The notes beneath the pieces were generated by a model. It had not been told where the DNA came from, searched no databases, and was given only the letters and a program-made list of their open reading frames with translations. Of a stretch of 64,000 nt of DNA, positions 35,701 to 45,881 are shown piece after piece. Every line of letters begins with the position of its first letter. Within the stretch, counting starts at the first letter, position 1. The position numbers were made by a program, and so were the translations under genes. The DNA comes from Croceicoccus sp. YJ47. Its GTDB lineage: Bacteria; Pseudomonadota; Alphaproteobacteria; Sphingomonadales; Sphingomonadaceae. Location of the stretch: positions 2,220,501 through 2,284,500 of the forward strand of contig NZ_CP067087.1 in NCBI RefSeq assembly GCF_016745095.1. The letters are read 5' to 3'.

Positions 35701-35984
35701 TGAAATTCGTCGTCATTGCGATTGCGCTGGCGGTGATCTGCCGGATGCTGTTCCGCGCATGGCCGTGGGAATTGTGGCGCAGGAGCGAACGCTCGCAGCA
35801 ACGGGCGCAGGCGCGCAGCTTGCTCGGCGTTTCGCGTTCGGCCACGCGGGAGGAAATCGTCGCGGCGCATCGGCGTTTGATGTACGATGCGCATCCCGAT
35901 CGCGGCGGCACGGCGGGCAAGGTTCACGAAATTGACGCGGCCCGCGATTTATTGTTGGAACATAAGGGCGGCGAAACGCGCTGA
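35697..35984 (+). CDS. Membrane-anchored J-domain protein
   Basis: 95 residues, overlapping the mipZ stop. An N-terminal helix MKFVVIAIALAVICRMLF anchors it, and the J-like domain spans about 38-90 with SLLGVSRSATREEIVAAHRR and the HPD motif in YDAHPDRGGTAGKVHEID. This short Tim14-like layout suggests a partner that stimulates DnaK at the inner membrane. It always seems to follow mipZ in related genomes from memory, but its client is not known. The second Met (35700) is an equally possible start. Confidence 0.85.
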   Translation: MMKFVVIAIALAVICRMLFRAWPWELWRRSERSQQRAQARSLLGVSRSATREEIVAAHRRLMYDAHPDRGGTAGKVHEIDAARDLLLEHKGGETR

Positions 35985-36103
35985 CCGGCATAACAAGGCC
36001 GCGCAGCATTTCGTGTCGCAGGGGCGCAGAGGTTGCTTGCCATTCGGGCAGTTTTCGAAACCGTGGAATCCGGACCGGATTTCGCTCCTGTTGAAAGGTT
36101 ATT

Positions 36104-37516
36104 ATGGCTCATACATTCGATTCCACCGTCCTTCGCGAATACGACATTCGCGGCATCATCGGCGAGACGCTCGGTCCCGACGATGCACGCGCTATCGGAC
36201 GGGGCTTTGCCACGCTGCTGCGCCAGGCGGGGGGACGCAAGGTCGCGGTCGGTTATGACGGTCGGGTCAGTTCCCCGACGCTGGAGCATGCATTGTGCGA
36301 GGGATTGACGGCGAGCGGCTGCGACGTGGTGCGCGTCGGCATGGGGCCGACGCCGATGCTGTATTATGCCGAGGCGTCATCCGAAGATGTTGATGGCGGC
36401 ATTCAGATAACTGGCAGCCACAATCCCGCCAATTACAATGGCTTCAAGATGGTATTTCAGGGCCTACCGTTTTTCGGGTCCGATATCGTCAAGCTCGGCG
36501 AGCTGGCTCTCAATGGAGACTGGATCGATGGCTCCGGCACGACCGAGACCCGGGACATCATGGACGAGTATATCGAACGCCTCCTCGAACCCATCCGGCA
36601 ACTCCCCGCCGTCTGCCAGGATCGGCTGGCCTCCCTTCGGGTCGCGTGGGACGCCGGGAACGGCGCGGCGGGCCCCGCGCTCGAACTGCTCACGGCCAAG
36701 CTCCCCGGGGAGCACTTCCTTTTGTTTACCGACGTTGATGGCAATTTCCCCAATCATCATCCAGATCCTACCGAGGAGAAGAACCTTGCCGATCTGAAGG
36801 CGATTGTCGCCGACAAGAACCTCGATTTCGGACTTGCTTTCGACGGTGACGGCGACAGGATCGGCGCGATCGACGGCGAGGGGCGGGTCATCTGGGGTGA
36901 CCAGCTGCTCATGATCTATGCCGAGGATCTCCTGAAGCTCGTCCCCAACTCCACCATTATAGCCGATGTGAAGGCCAGCCGGGCGCTCTTCGACCTGGTT
37001 TCCGAAAAAGGTGGCACGCCGGTCATGTGGAAGACGGGCCATTCGCTGATTAAGTCCAAAATGAAGGAAACTGGCGCGCCGCTCGCCGGAGAGATGAGCG
37101 GGCACGTGTTTTTCAAGCATGAATATTACGGCTTCGACGATGCGCTCTACGCGGGGATTCGCCTGCTCACGGCGAGCGCGCGGCTCGACCGGTCCGTCAC
37201 GGCCATGCGCGGCGCGATGCCGGACATGATCAACACGCCCGAAATGCGCTTTCAGGTCGACGAAAGCCGCAAGTTCGCCGTCATCGACGAGGTGAAGGCC
37301 CGGCTCGCCGACAGCCCCGACGATGTGAACGACACCGATGGCGTGCGCGTGACCAATGACGATGGCTGGTGGCTGTTGCGGGCGTCCAATACGCAGGACG
37401 TTCTCGTCGCGCGTGCGGAGAGCGAGAGCGAGGCGGGGCTGGAGCGGCTGATGGCGCAGATCGACGGGCAGCTTGCGCAAAGCGGCCTCGAACGCGGCGA
37501 GCAGGCCGGCCACTGA
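36104..37516 (+). CDS. Phosphoglucomutase/phosphomannomutase (PgmG/ManB-like)
   Basis: 470 residues. It interconverts hexose 1- and 6-phosphates, supplying sugar nucleotides for polysaccharides and LPS. The phosphoserine is Ser105 in QITGSHNPANYNGFK, the metal loop is LAFDGDGDRIGAIDG, and the sugar-binding segment is GEMSGHVFFKHEYYGFDDA. The final domain has RASNTQDVLVARAES where phosphate is held. The bifunctional PGM/PMM type is usual in sphingomonads, where PgmG feeds exopolysaccharide. It stands alone, with a strong terminator 220 bp downstream. Confidence 0.92.
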   Translation: MAHTFDSTVLREYDIRGIIGETLGPDDARAIGRGFATLLRQAGGRKVAVGYDGRVSSPTLEHALCEGLTASGCDVVRVGMGPTPMLYYAEASSEDVDGGIQITGSHNPANYNGFKMVFQGLPFFGSDIVKLGELALNGDWIDGSGTTETRDIMDEYIERLLEPIRQLPAVCQDRLASLRVAWDAGNGAAGPALELLTAKLPGEHFLLFTDVDGNFPNHHPDPTEEKNLADLKAIVADKNLDFGLAFDGDGDRIGAIDGEGRVIWGDQLLMIYAEDLLKLVPNSTIIADVKASRALFDLVSEKGGTPVMWKTGHSLIKSKMKETGAPLAGEMSGHVFFKHEYYGFDDALYAGIRLLTASARLDRSVTAMRGAMPDMINTPEMRFQVDESRKFAVIDEVKARLADSPDDVNDTDGVRVTNDDGWWLLRASNTQDVLVARAESESEAGLERLMAQIDGQLAQSGLERGEQAGH

Positions 37517-37836
37517 TAAGGGCGATTCGCGGCACGCTATACGTATCGTGTCGCGAATTTCCGCTTACGTCATCTAAAATATGAGCGGTGCCCCGCGCTA
37601 AGGCATTGATTTATCGTACTTTGGCTTTAGTTGCAAAAATTACAAACCCTCTTGTTTATTTTGCGGTTGCGAAGATGGGTGCTGCGGTGCACAAAGAATG
37701 AGCCTTTTAGGCATCCTCTCCCAAACTTCATGGCCCGGCCGGTTTCGAACCGCCGGGCCTTTTTTTCGTCCGATTCCATCGGGCTGCGATCAGATTCGCC
37801 GAACCCATCCAGCGGGTTCGTGCGTTGGGAGAATGC
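37517..37836. other. AT-rich intergenic region with a strong terminator, possible small RNA
   Basis: 320 bp with no coding frame. 37600-37670 is unusually AT-rich (TTGCAAAAATTACAAACCC and then TTGTTTATTTTGCGG), promoter-like for this genome. About 100 bp later comes the terminator at 37732-37766. The distance fits a short non-coding RNA, and CCTCTCCC at 37716-37723 resembles unpaired pyrimidine loops of alphaproteobacterial sRNAs. Alternatively it is simply the end of the mutase transcript. Confidence 0.35.
37732..37766 (+). terminator. Strong Rho-independent terminator
   Basis: GGCCCGG (37732-37738), a bulged C and CGGTT pair with AACCG and CCGGGCC (37748-37759) around a three-base loop, followed directly by seven T at 37760-37766. 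Confidence 0.9.
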
Positions 37837-40278
37837 ATGGCGGTTCCCGAACAGATTGCGCGCTGGTTCGACAGCCGGGGATGGCGCATCCGCCGGCATC
37901 AACATGACATGCTCGAGGTGGACGATGCAAGCCAGCACGCGTTGCTGACCGCCGACACGGGCGCGGGAAAGACGCTCGCCGGCTTCCTGCCCACCCTGGC
38001 GGCATTCAGCACGGACCGCCTCGACGGGCGCGCCCCGCCGGAGGGCCTGCATACGCTCTATATCTCGCCGCTCAAGGCGCTGGCGACCGATGTGGGCCGC
38101 AATCTTGTCGCCCCGATAGAGGAGATGGGCCTGCCGATCGCGGTCGAAACACGCAGCGGTGACACGCCGTCGAACCGCAAGCAGCGTCAGCGGCGCAAAC
38201 CGCCGCACGTGTTGCTGACCACGCCGGAATCGCTGTCGCTGCTGATATCCTACCCCGATGCGGCCGCGCTTTTCGCAGGCGTGAAGCGGGTGGTCATCGA
38301 CGAAATTCACGCCTTCGCCACCGGCAAGCGGGGCGATCTTCTGGCGCTCGCCCTGTCGCGGCTGGAGGCGCTGGCCCCGGACATGCGGCGGATCGGCCTG
38401 TCCGCGACGGTCGCCTCGCCCGATGCGTATCGCGAATGGCTTGCGCCGTGGGGCGATATCGACGCGGTTCGCCATGTCATCGGCGAACCCGGCGCACCGC
38501 CCGACGTGGAGATCATGCTCCCGGTTGAGGAGCGCGTGCCGTGGGGCGGGCATGCCGCAACCTGGGCGATACCGCAGATCTACGAGGAGATACGCCGCAA
38601 TCGCACGACGCTGATCTTCACCAATACGCGCTTTCTGGCCGAATATATCTTCCAGAAATTGTGGAGCGTGAACGAGGATACGCTGTCCATCGGGGTGCAC
38701 CACGGCTCGCTTTCGGTGGAGGCGCGGCGCAAGGTCGAGGGGGCGATGGCGCGCGGCGAGTTGCGCGCGCTGGTTGCGACGGCGAGCCTCGATCTCGGCG
38801 TCGACTGGGGCGACATCGATTGCGTGTTGCAGATGGGCGCGCCCAAGGGCTCGTCACGCCTGCTGCAGCGGATCGGCCGGGCCAACCACCGCCTCGATCA
38901 ACGCAGCCGCGCCATCCTCGTGCCCGGCAACCGTTTCGAGTTCCTCGAGGCGCAGGCCGCGCTCGACGCGGTGGACGAGGGGCAGCGCGACGGCGAGGAT
39001 TTCCGTCCGGGCGGGCTCGACGTGCTGGCGCAGCATGTGATGGCCTGCGCATGTGCCGGCCCGTTTCAGGAAGATGCGCTGCTGCGCGAGATACGGTCCT
39101 CGCTTGCCTATGCCTGGGTCGAAGATGCGGTGTGGCAGCGTGTTCTGTCGTTCGTCGGGAACGGCGGCTATGCGCTGCGGGCCTATGACCGCTTTCAACG
39201 CATCACGCGGGAGAAGGACGGCTGGTGGCGGCTGACCCATCCGGACCAGGCGGCGCGCCATCGGCTGAATGCCGGGATCATTCTCGACGGCGAAATGATG
39301 ACGGTGCGTTTTCGCAACGGCCGCGCGCTCGGCAAGGTGGAGGAACGCTTTGCCGCGACGCTTTCGCCCAAGGATACGTTTCAATTCGCCGGCATGGATC
39401 TGGAGGTCGAGGCGGTCAAGGAATCGGAGGTGATCGTCCGCGCTGCGAAGAAATCGGCCATGATCCCGAGCTATGGCGGGGCGCGCATGCCGCTCACCAC
39501 CCATCTCGCCGACCGGGTGCGGGCGATGTTGATCGACCGGCCGGGCTGGGCACGCTTTCCCGACGATGTGCGCGAATGGCTGGAGGTACAGGACTGGCGC
39601 TCGCACCTGCCCGGCCCCGGCGAGCTGCTGGTCGAGAGTTTTCCCCACGGGGGCCGCGAATATAGCGTGTTCTATACGTTCGAAGGCTGGAACGCGAACC
39701 AGTCGCTCGGCATGCTGATCACGCGGCGGATGGAGGATCGCGGCCTGTCGCCGCTGGGCTTTGTCGCGAATGATTATTCGCTGGCGGTGTGGGGGCTGAA
39801 ACCCGTTCGCGAACCGGCTGCGCTTCTGTCGCCGGATATCCTTGCGCATGAATTCGTCGAATGGGTCCAGAATTCGCATCTCCTGCGCCGCGCGTTTCGC
39901 GAGGTGGCCGTGATTTCCGGTCTCGTGGAACGGCAACAGCCGGGAAAGCGCAAGACCGGGCGCCAGGTCACCTTCTCCACCGATCTGATCTATGACGTGC
40001 TGCGAAAATACGAACCGGATCATGTGCTGATCGAGGCGGCATGGGCCGATGCCCGCACGCGCATGACCGACGTGGGCCGGGTCGGCGACCTGCTCGACCG
40101 CGCGGCGGGGCAGCTTGTGCACGTGGAACTCGACCGCGTCAGCCCGATGGCAGTGCCGGTGATGGTGGGCATCGGGCGCGAACGCACGCCGACCGGTTCG
40201 GCGGACGATGACCTTCTGGTGGAGGCGGAATCGCTCGCGTCCGCTGCCATGACGCCGGGGGAACGGCGGGAACGCTGA
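37837..40278 (+). CDS. Ligase-associated Lhr-type DEXH-box DNA helicase
   Basis: 813 residues from ATG 37837, preceded by GGGAGA. Helicase motifs: Walker A ADTGAGKTLAGF (39-50), YISPLKALATDV, VVIDEIHAFATG (DEIH), RIGLSATVASPDA, LIFTNTRFLAEY, LVATASLDLGVDWGDID and QRIGRANHR. The C-terminal half is the Lhr-specific winged-helix/DUF region. This family is usually encoded with an ATP-dependent DNA ligase and a PdeM-like phosphoesterase and links to DNA repair; neither partner is adjacent here. Substrate and polarity in this organism are not known, but Lhr proteins are 3'-5' DNA translocases. Confidence 0.93.
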   Translation: MAVPEQIARWFDSRGWRIRRHQHDMLEVDDASQHALLTADTGAGKTLAGFLPTLAAFSTDRLDGRAPPEGLHTLYISPLKALATDVGRNLVAPIEEMGLPIAVETRSGDTPSNRKQRQRRKPPHVLLTTPESLSLLISYPDAAALFAGVKRVVIDEIHAFATGKRGDLLALALSRLEALAPDMRRIGLSATVASPDAYREWLAPWGDIDAVRHVIGEPGAPPDVEIMLPVEERVPWGGHAATWAIPQIYEEIRRNRTTLIFTNTRFLAEYIFQKLWSVNEDTLSIGVHHGSLSVEARRKVEGAMARGELRALVATASLDLGVDWGDIDCVLQMGAPKGSSRLLQRIGRANHRLDQRSRAILVPGNRFEFLEAQAALDAVDEGQRDGEDFRPGGLDVLAQHVMACACAGPFQEDALLREIRSSLAYAWVEDAVWQRVLSFVGNGGYALRAYDRFQRITREKDGWWRLTHPDQAARHRLNAGIILDGEMMTVRFRNGRALGKVEERFAATLSPKDTFQFAGMDLEVEAVKESEVIVRAAKKSAMIPSYGGARMPLTTHLADRVRAMLIDRPGWARFPDDVREWLEVQDWRSHLPGPGELLVESFPHGGREYSVFYTFEGWNANQSLGMLITRRMEDRGLSPLGFVANDYSLAVWGLKPVREPAALLSPDILAHEFVEWVQNSHLLRRAFREVAVISGLVERQQPGKRKTGRQVTFSTDLIYDVLRKYEPDHVLIEAAWADARTRMTDVGRVGDLLDRAAGQLVHVELDRVSPMAVPVMVGIGRERTPTGSADDDLLVEAESLASAAMTPGERRER

Positions 40279-40279
40279 C

Positions 40280-40309
40280 AAAAAAAGGGCGGACCGAATG
40301 GCCCGCCCT
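40280..40309 (-). terminator. Terminator of the tonB-exb row
   Basis: On the minus strand AGGGCGG (40309-40303) pairs with CCGCCCT (40292-40286), then a run of seven T (40286-40280). Confidence 0.82.
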
Positions 40310-40333
40310 CTGCATCCAATAATATCTGGCGCA

Positions 40334-40786
40334 TTACACGCCGGGCTGGACACCGCCCTTGCCGAAATCGCGATATTGTTCGTTGCCGACAAAACCGAAT
40401 TTCGTCGCGCCCGATGCCTTGATGATTTCAAGCACATTGGCGGACAGTTCGTAGCGCGCGAATTCCTCGGGCTGGAACTGCAGCTCGGGCTCCACCGGCA
40501 GGGCCAGCGATTCATTGAGCAGCGAGACGAGCTGGTTGTCAGAAACCTGTTCGCCGTTCCACAGAATCACGTCGTCCTGAGTCAGCACGACCTTGTTTTT
40601 CACCGGGTTGACCGGCGGGTTGGATGGATTGTCGCTCGGCGCGGGGAGGTCGATATTCACCGCATGCGTCGCGACCGGAATGGTGATGATGAACATGATG
40701 AGGAGAACGAGCATGACGTCGATCAACGGCGTCGTGTTCATTTCCATCATCGGCGAACCATCGTCGGAACCACCTGACATTGCCAT
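40334..40786 (-). CDS. exbD: Biopolymer transporter ExbD (second copy)
   Basis: 150 residues. The N-terminal cytosolic part MAMSGGSDDGSPMMEMNTTP leads into the single membrane helix LIDVMLVLLIMFIITIPVAT with the essential Asp, then a periplasmic domain. It couples the proton gradient to TonB together with ExbB. It lies 12 bp downstream of the other exbD, and the two share only their membrane part. Two different ExbD copies in one row are common in Xanthomonas and sphingomonads, where they may serve different TonB-dependent receptors. Confidence 0.93.
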   Translation of the reverse strand: MAMSGGSDDGSPMMEMNTTPLIDVMLVLLIMFIITIPVATHAVNIDLPAPSDNPSNPPVNPVKNKVVLTQDDVILWNGEQVSDNQLVSLLNESLALPVEPELQFQPEEFARYELSANVLEIIKASGATKFGFVGNEQYRDFGKGGVQPGV

Positions 40787-40798
40787 GGTATCGTCTCC

Positions 40799-41326
40799 TT
40801 AGGGTTCGACTGGGTTCGAAATGAACCCGACAGTGGGATAGCCTGCGGCCTGGATCTGATAGATCGCGCCGGCCACGCATTTCCACGGTGCGTCGACGTC
40901 ACCGCGAATGTGGACCTGGGGGATCTTGTCCGGGTCGTTGGCAATCGCTTCGGGCCCGCCTTCGCGTTCGATGATTGCGTCGAGGCGATTGAACGCCTGC
41001 TCCTGCAATTCATCCGAGCTGACCGGCACGATATTGTTGAAATACACGCGGCACTGGCCGTCGCGCGATGCACCGGTATAGCCGGATTCACCCGGGCTGC
41101 GGCCGGTAGAATCCGTGGAGGTCACCGACAGGAGAAGGTTTTCCACCTTGTCCTGCGATTCCTCGGACACCAGCACCGGTATCTCCAGATTTTCGATCGT
41201 CTGGATCGCGACGGGAACCGCGATCAGGAAGATGATCAAGAGCACCAGCATCACGTCGACGAGAGGCGTGGTGTTGATGTCGGACATCGGGGCGCCTTCG
41301 CCGCCGGATCCCGCAGAAATCGCCAT
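40799..41326 (-). CDS. exbD: Biopolymer transporter ExbD (first copy, extended periplasmic domain)
   Basis: 175 residues. SGGEGAPMSDINTTPLVDVML precedes a membrane helix LLIIFLIAVPVAI with the family Asp in TPLVDVM. The periplasmic part is longer than in the second copy and includes two cysteines (QCRVYF and PWKCVAG) that could form a disulfide, and ends IYQIQAAGYPTVGFISNP. It is encoded between exbB and the other exbD. The 140-bp gap to exbB is wider than the gap between the two exbD genes. Confidence 0.93.
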   Translation of the reverse strand: MAISAGSGGEGAPMSDINTTPLVDVMLVLLIIFLIAVPVAIQTIENLEIPVLVSEESQDKVENLLLSVTSTDSTGRSPGESGYTGASRDGQCRVYFNNIVPVSSDELQEQAFNRLDAIIEREGGPEAIANDPDKIPQVHIRGDVDAPWKCVAGAIYQIQAAGYPTVGFISNPVEP

Positions 41327-41464
41327 TATCTCATCCTATCTCGTACTTGTTCGCTCCCTGTTCGGGAACATGCCGCCTGTCGTGTCGCGCATGGCGAGGG
41401 CGACAGGAGAATTGGCCCCGAGGGGCAGACCGGCGGCACCGATCACGGCGCCGCCGGGTAACGC

Positions 41465-42280
41465 TTACTTCTTGACCGTGGTGGTGGTCGTGGTCGTGCC
41501 GGTCGCGGGCGCGGTCGCCGGCTTCTTGGTGGTCGCACCGGCCGCGGTCGTCGCGGTCTTCGTCGAAGCGGTCGCGATCGCGGGCTTCACATTGCCGCCC
41601 GAGGTGATGTTGGCGAGCACGTCGGTCGAGAAGCCGTTCAGCTGCTCGGCGATGCGCTTGTTGCGCGACTGCAGGTAGTTGTAGGCGAGCACGGCCGGAA
41701 CGGCGACGAGCAGACCCAGCGCGGTCATGATCAGAGCTTCACCAACGGGACCGGCGACCTTGTCGATCGAGGCCGAACCGGCGATGCCGATGTTGATCAG
41801 CGCGCGGTAGATGCCGACCACCGTGCCGAACAGACCGATGAACGGTGCGGTCGCGCCGACGGTGGCGAGGAAGGGCAGGCCGCCGGCGAGGCGGGCGTTG
41901 ACCATCGCTTCCGAACGGGCGAGCGAGCCGTGCAGCCAGTCGTGCGCTTCGAGGCTGTCGGTCATCTTGGTGTGCTGTTCCTGCGCGGCGATGCCGTCAT
42001 CGACGAGCTGACGATAGGCGGTGTTCTTGCCGAGCTTGCCGGCACCTTCGCGCAGCGAGGGCGCGCGCCAGAAGGACGTGCGTACTTCGCGGCCCTGCTT
42101 CAGGATCTTGTTCTGTTCGAACCATTTCGTGAACAGGATGTAGAACGAACCGAAGGACATCACGCCGAGAATGGCGACGGTGGCGTAGGCGATGAAACCG
42201 CCCTGCTCGAGCGCTTCGGCAAAACCGAACTTGTTCTGCGGAGCGGCTTCGCCGGCCGCGGCAAGGATTTCGATGAGCAT
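41465..42280 (-). CDS. exbB: MotA/TolQ/ExbB proton-channel protein
   Basis: 271 residues. Three membrane helices: GFIAYATVAILGVMSFGSFYILF, LPFLATVGATAPFIGLFGTV and ALIMTALGLLVAVPAVLAYN, with the conserved TAPFIGLFGTVVGI loop. It forms the channel pentamer around ExbD and drives TonB. The C-terminal 60 residues are unusual: Ala/Thr/Lys-rich, ending ATGTTTTTTTVKK, encoded by repeated ACC codons; the tail is probably disordered in the cytosol. It is 75 bp downstream of tonB. Confidence 0.93.
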   Translation of the reverse strand: MLIEILAAAGEAAPQNKFGFAEALEQGGFIAYATVAILGVMSFGSFYILFTKWFEQNKILKQGREVRTSFWRAPSLREGAGKLGKNTAYRQLVDDGIAAQEQHTKMTDSLEAHDWLHGSLARSEAMVNARLAGGLPFLATVGATAPFIGLFGTVVGIYRALINIGIAGSASIDKVAGPVGEALIMTALGLLVAVPAVLAYNYLQSRNKRIAEQLNGFSTDVLANITSGGNVKPAIATASTKTATTAAGATTKKPATAPATGTTTTTTTVKK

Positions 42281-42355
42281 TGGGTTAATTCCTTATGATC
42301 GAATATTTGATGAGTCAGAATGGCCGGGCGGATGGCGGTCCATCCGCCCCACCGA

Positions 42356-43051
<696 letters not shown>

Positions 43052-43430
43052 TCAGATGCATCACTCCATTACTTCCCCGGGCAGAACGCGGATGCGAACG
43101 GCCGTGTAAAAAGAACGAACCAGTCTTGTCGACCGGATCGTACGCCCCATGTATACCCCTGCCGGCTGTACCGGGCGAGGGCTGCAAGCCAGCGAGACTT
43201 CGAAGCCTCGAAAACCGTTGAACCCGCGCAAAACGCAAACCGGTCTCAAGCCGGCTTATGTTCGAAGCTTTAACGGCGAAGCGTCAGCCACGCAATTGCT
43301 TTGTCGATTAACCCTTAATTCAGCACGTCTGTTGTTCTTTGCCTGAACAGTTTATGACATGGAGGCCTGCCCCGGTTCGATGCTCTCGCGCCACCTATGG
43401 GCGGAGCATCCGCAAACCTGGTGTAGCTTT
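43052..43430. other. Divergent promoter region, no gene
   Basis: About 380 bp between tonB and the secreted hypothetical protein. It includes the perfect palindrome AAGCCGGCTT at 43248-43257 and an AT-rich segment around 43290-43350. No iron-box could be recognised with confidence. Confidence 0.4.
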
Positions 43431-44318
43431 ATGCAAATGTCCTTCGGTCGCGGTCTGGCACTCTCCTTTTTGATAGGGACGATGCCGCTGGCGGCTCTCT
43501 CCGTCCCGGCCACCGCGCAGCCTTCCATGGCGCAGCCTGCCGCAACGCAGGCGAACGCTGCCCTCGAATCGCAGCTTCCCTATGCTGACCTCGTCGATCT
43601 GGCGGCGGGGGCGCCGCTGACCGTGCTGGGCACCGTGCGGCGCGCCAGCACGCTCGATGCCGACCGCACCGGGCCGGTGCGCGCAGGCTGGGCGCGGGTG
43701 TACGTGGAAGTCGAAACGAATCGCCTCATCGCCGGCACGACTCCGGTGGGGCAAAAGCTCAAGTTTCTCGCGGATGTGCGCCGCGATGGGCGCGGCAAGG
43801 TGCCCAAGCTTAAAAATCGCGACGTCGTGCTGTTCGCGCGCCCCGTGCCCGGACGTCCCGGCGAATTGCAGCTTGTCGCGCCGGATGCGATGCTGCCGGT
43901 CGAGGCGGTCGGCACGGCGCGGCTGCGCGAATTGTCGGCGCAGCTGCTCGACCCCGCGGCGCCGCCGGTCGTAACGGGCGTGCGCGATGCGTGGCACACG
44001 CCGGGCAATCTTGCGGGTGAGGGCGAGACGCAAATCTTCCTCGACACCCCGGGCGAGGAAGCGGCCTCCATCACCATCGTCCGTCGCCCGCGGCAGGCGC
44101 CGCGATGGGGCCTGTCGATCGGCGAGCTGGTCAATTCCGACAGCCGCCCGCCCGAACGCGGGACGCTGGCATGGTACCGGCTCGCCTGCGCGCTTCCGGC
44201 GACCCTGCCGCAATCGGCGCTGTCCTCCGGCGATCCGGCGCAACGGGAGGCCGCTGTGGCCGATTATGCGCTCGTCATCGAGCAGCTGGGCGAATGCGGG
44301 CGCACCCGGGTATTCTGA
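43431..44318 (+). CDS. Conserved secreted protein of unknown function
   Basis: 295 residues from ATG 43431; a second Met lies two codons later. A Sec signal peptide (GRGLALSFLIGTMPLAALSVPATAQ) is followed by a mature domain that begins LESQLPYADLVDLAAGAPLTV. The domain is mostly beta (VLGTVRRAS, ARVYVEVETNRLIAG, LKFLADVRRDGRGKVPKLKN, VVLFARPV). I do not recognise a named family. The last residues include two cysteines (YRLACALP, LGECGRTRVF) that may form a disulfide. It is the gene before hom and could be periplasmic or outer-membrane associated. Confidence 0.72.
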   Translation: MQMSFGRGLALSFLIGTMPLAALSVPATAQPSMAQPAATQANAALESQLPYADLVDLAAGAPLTVLGTVRRASTLDADRTGPVRAGWARVYVEVETNRLIAGTTPVGQKLKFLADVRRDGRGKVPKLKNRDVVLFARPVPGRPGELQLVAPDAMLPVEAVGTARLRELSAQLLDPAAPPVVTGVRDAWHTPGNLAGEGETQIFLDTPGEEAASITIVRRPRQAPRWGLSIGELVNSDSRPPERGTLAWYRLACALPATLPQSALSSGDPAQREAAVADYALVIEQLGECGRTRVF

Positions 44319-44328
44319 AATTGCGATC

Positions 44329-44352
44329 GGGGCGCGTTTCTTCGCGCGCCCC
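44329..44352 (+). terminator. Weak terminator-like hairpin
   Basis: GGGGCGCG (44329-44336) can pair with CGCGCGCCCC (44343-44352) with a bulge over a six-base loop. No T run follows, so it may only stabilise the 3' end of the preceding transcript. Confidence 0.35.
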
Positions 44353-44455
44353 ATGATGTCCGCGACCACCGTCGCGCAACACTATTGCGGTTCCCCTCTG
44401 GCCAACGGGCGTTTGCTCGCCTAACCCGCACCGGCCAAATGGAGGACACTATTCA

Positions 44456-45772
44456 ATGACCGAGCCGCTGCGCATCGCCCTTGCCGGCCTTGGCACCGTG
44501 GGTGCCGGGGTCATTCGCCTGATCGAGACCAATGCCGATCTGCTCACCCGCCGGGCCGGGCGCGAAATCCGCATTACCGCCGTGAGTGCGCGCGACCGCG
44601 GCAAGGATCGCGGCGTGGACCTGTCGCCCTATGCCTGGGAAGACGACATGACCGCGATGGCCGCGCGCGACGATGTCGATGTCGTGGTCGAGCTGGTCGG
44701 CGGGTCCGACGGGCCGGCGCTGACGCTTGCGCGGCGGGCGGTGGCGCAGGGCAAGAGCTTCGTCACCGCGAACAAGGCCATGGTCGCGCATCACGGCCTC
44801 GCGCTCGCCCGCGAGGCGGAGGCCGCAGGCGTCGCCATGAAGTTCGAGGCCGCGGTCGCCGGCGGCATTCCGGTGATCAAGGGCCTGCGCGAAGGGGCCG
44901 CGGCCAATGCGATCGAGCGGGTTTACGGCATTCTCAACGGGACGTGCAATTACATCCTGTCGACGATGGAGGATACCGGCGCCGATTTCGCCGACGTTCT
45001 CGCCGAGGCGCAGGCCATGGGCTATGCCGAGGCGGACCCCAGCTTCGACATCGACGGGATCGATGCCGGGCACAAGCTGTCGATCATGGCCAGCATCGCC
45101 TTTGGGACCGAGCTTGACTTTGCGAATGTCGGGGCCGACGGCATCCGCCGCATCCTGTCTGCCGACATCGCGCAGGCCGATGCGCTGGGCTACGTGATTC
45201 GCCTGCTCGGCATGGCGAATGTCGAACCGGCCGTCGATGCCGCGGACGGCGACACGGTCCGCCTGTTTCAGCGCGTGCACCCCTATCTCGTGCCCAAGGA
45301 TCACCCGCTCGCCCATGTCGACGGCGCGACCAATGCCGTCGTCGCGGAGGGCAATTTTTCGGGTCGCCTGCTGTTTCAGGGGGCCGGTGCCGGCGACGGG
45401 CCGACGGCCAGCGCCGTCGTTGCCGACATCATCGACATCGCGCGGGGCGAAATCGGCGCGCCGTTCTCCATCCCCGTGTCCGAGCTCAACCCCACTGCGC
45501 CTGCACAGACCGGCCACCGGACCGGCAAGGCCTATCTGCGGTTTCAGGTGGTCGACAAGCCGGGCGTCCTCGCCGAGCTTGCGGCCGCGATGCGCGATGC
45601 GGGCGTCTCGATCGAAAGCCTCATCCAAAAGGGCGCGGGCGACGGCCCCGTGCTCGTCGCGATGGTCACGCACGAGGGCGAGGAAGCCTGCGTCGACAAG
45701 GCGGTCGAACTGCTCTCCGGCTCGCCCAGCCTGGTCGAGGCGCCGCTCGTCATGCATATTCTCAAGCAATAG
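44456..45772 (+). CDS. hom: Homoserine dehydrogenase
   Basis: 438 residues with a GGAGGACA ribosome site upstream of ATG 44456. It reduces aspartate semialdehyde to homoserine for threonine and methionine. The nucleotide-binding Rossmann start is IALAGLGTVGAGV; SFVTANKAMVAHHG and KFEAAVAGGIPVIKGLREG contain substrate and cofactor residues; GILNGTCNYILSTMED is a signature. The C-terminal ACT domain (YLRFQVVDKPGVLAELAA to the end) allows feedback by threonine. It is followed by glpX after 110 bp. Confidence 0.96.
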   Translation: MTEPLRIALAGLGTVGAGVIRLIETNADLLTRRAGREIRITAVSARDRGKDRGVDLSPYAWEDDMTAMAARDDVDVVVELVGGSDGPALTLARRAVAQGKSFVTANKAMVAHHGLALAREAEAAGVAMKFEAAVAGGIPVIKGLREGAAANAIERVYGILNGTCNYILSTMEDTGADFADVLAEAQAMGYAEADPSFDIDGIDAGHKLSIMASIAFGTELDFANVGADGIRRILSADIAQADALGYVIRLLGMANVEPAVDAADGDTVRLFQRVHPYLVPKDHPLAHVDGATNAVVAEGNFSGRLLFQGAGAGDGPTASAVVADIIDIARGEIGAPFSIPVSELNPTAPAQTGHRTGKAYLRFQVVDKPGVLAELAAAMRDAGVSIESLIQKGAGDGPVLVAMVTHEGEEACVDKAVELLSGSPSLVEAPLVMHILKQ

Positions 45773-45881
45773 GGTGCGCCGGGCTTTATCCCGGTCTGCA
45801 TTCGTATCATAACGCGCGGGCCGGCGCCTGTTTTGGGCGTCGCCCGCCCGCCATCCCGGCCATAGCGACAGGAAGACCCAC

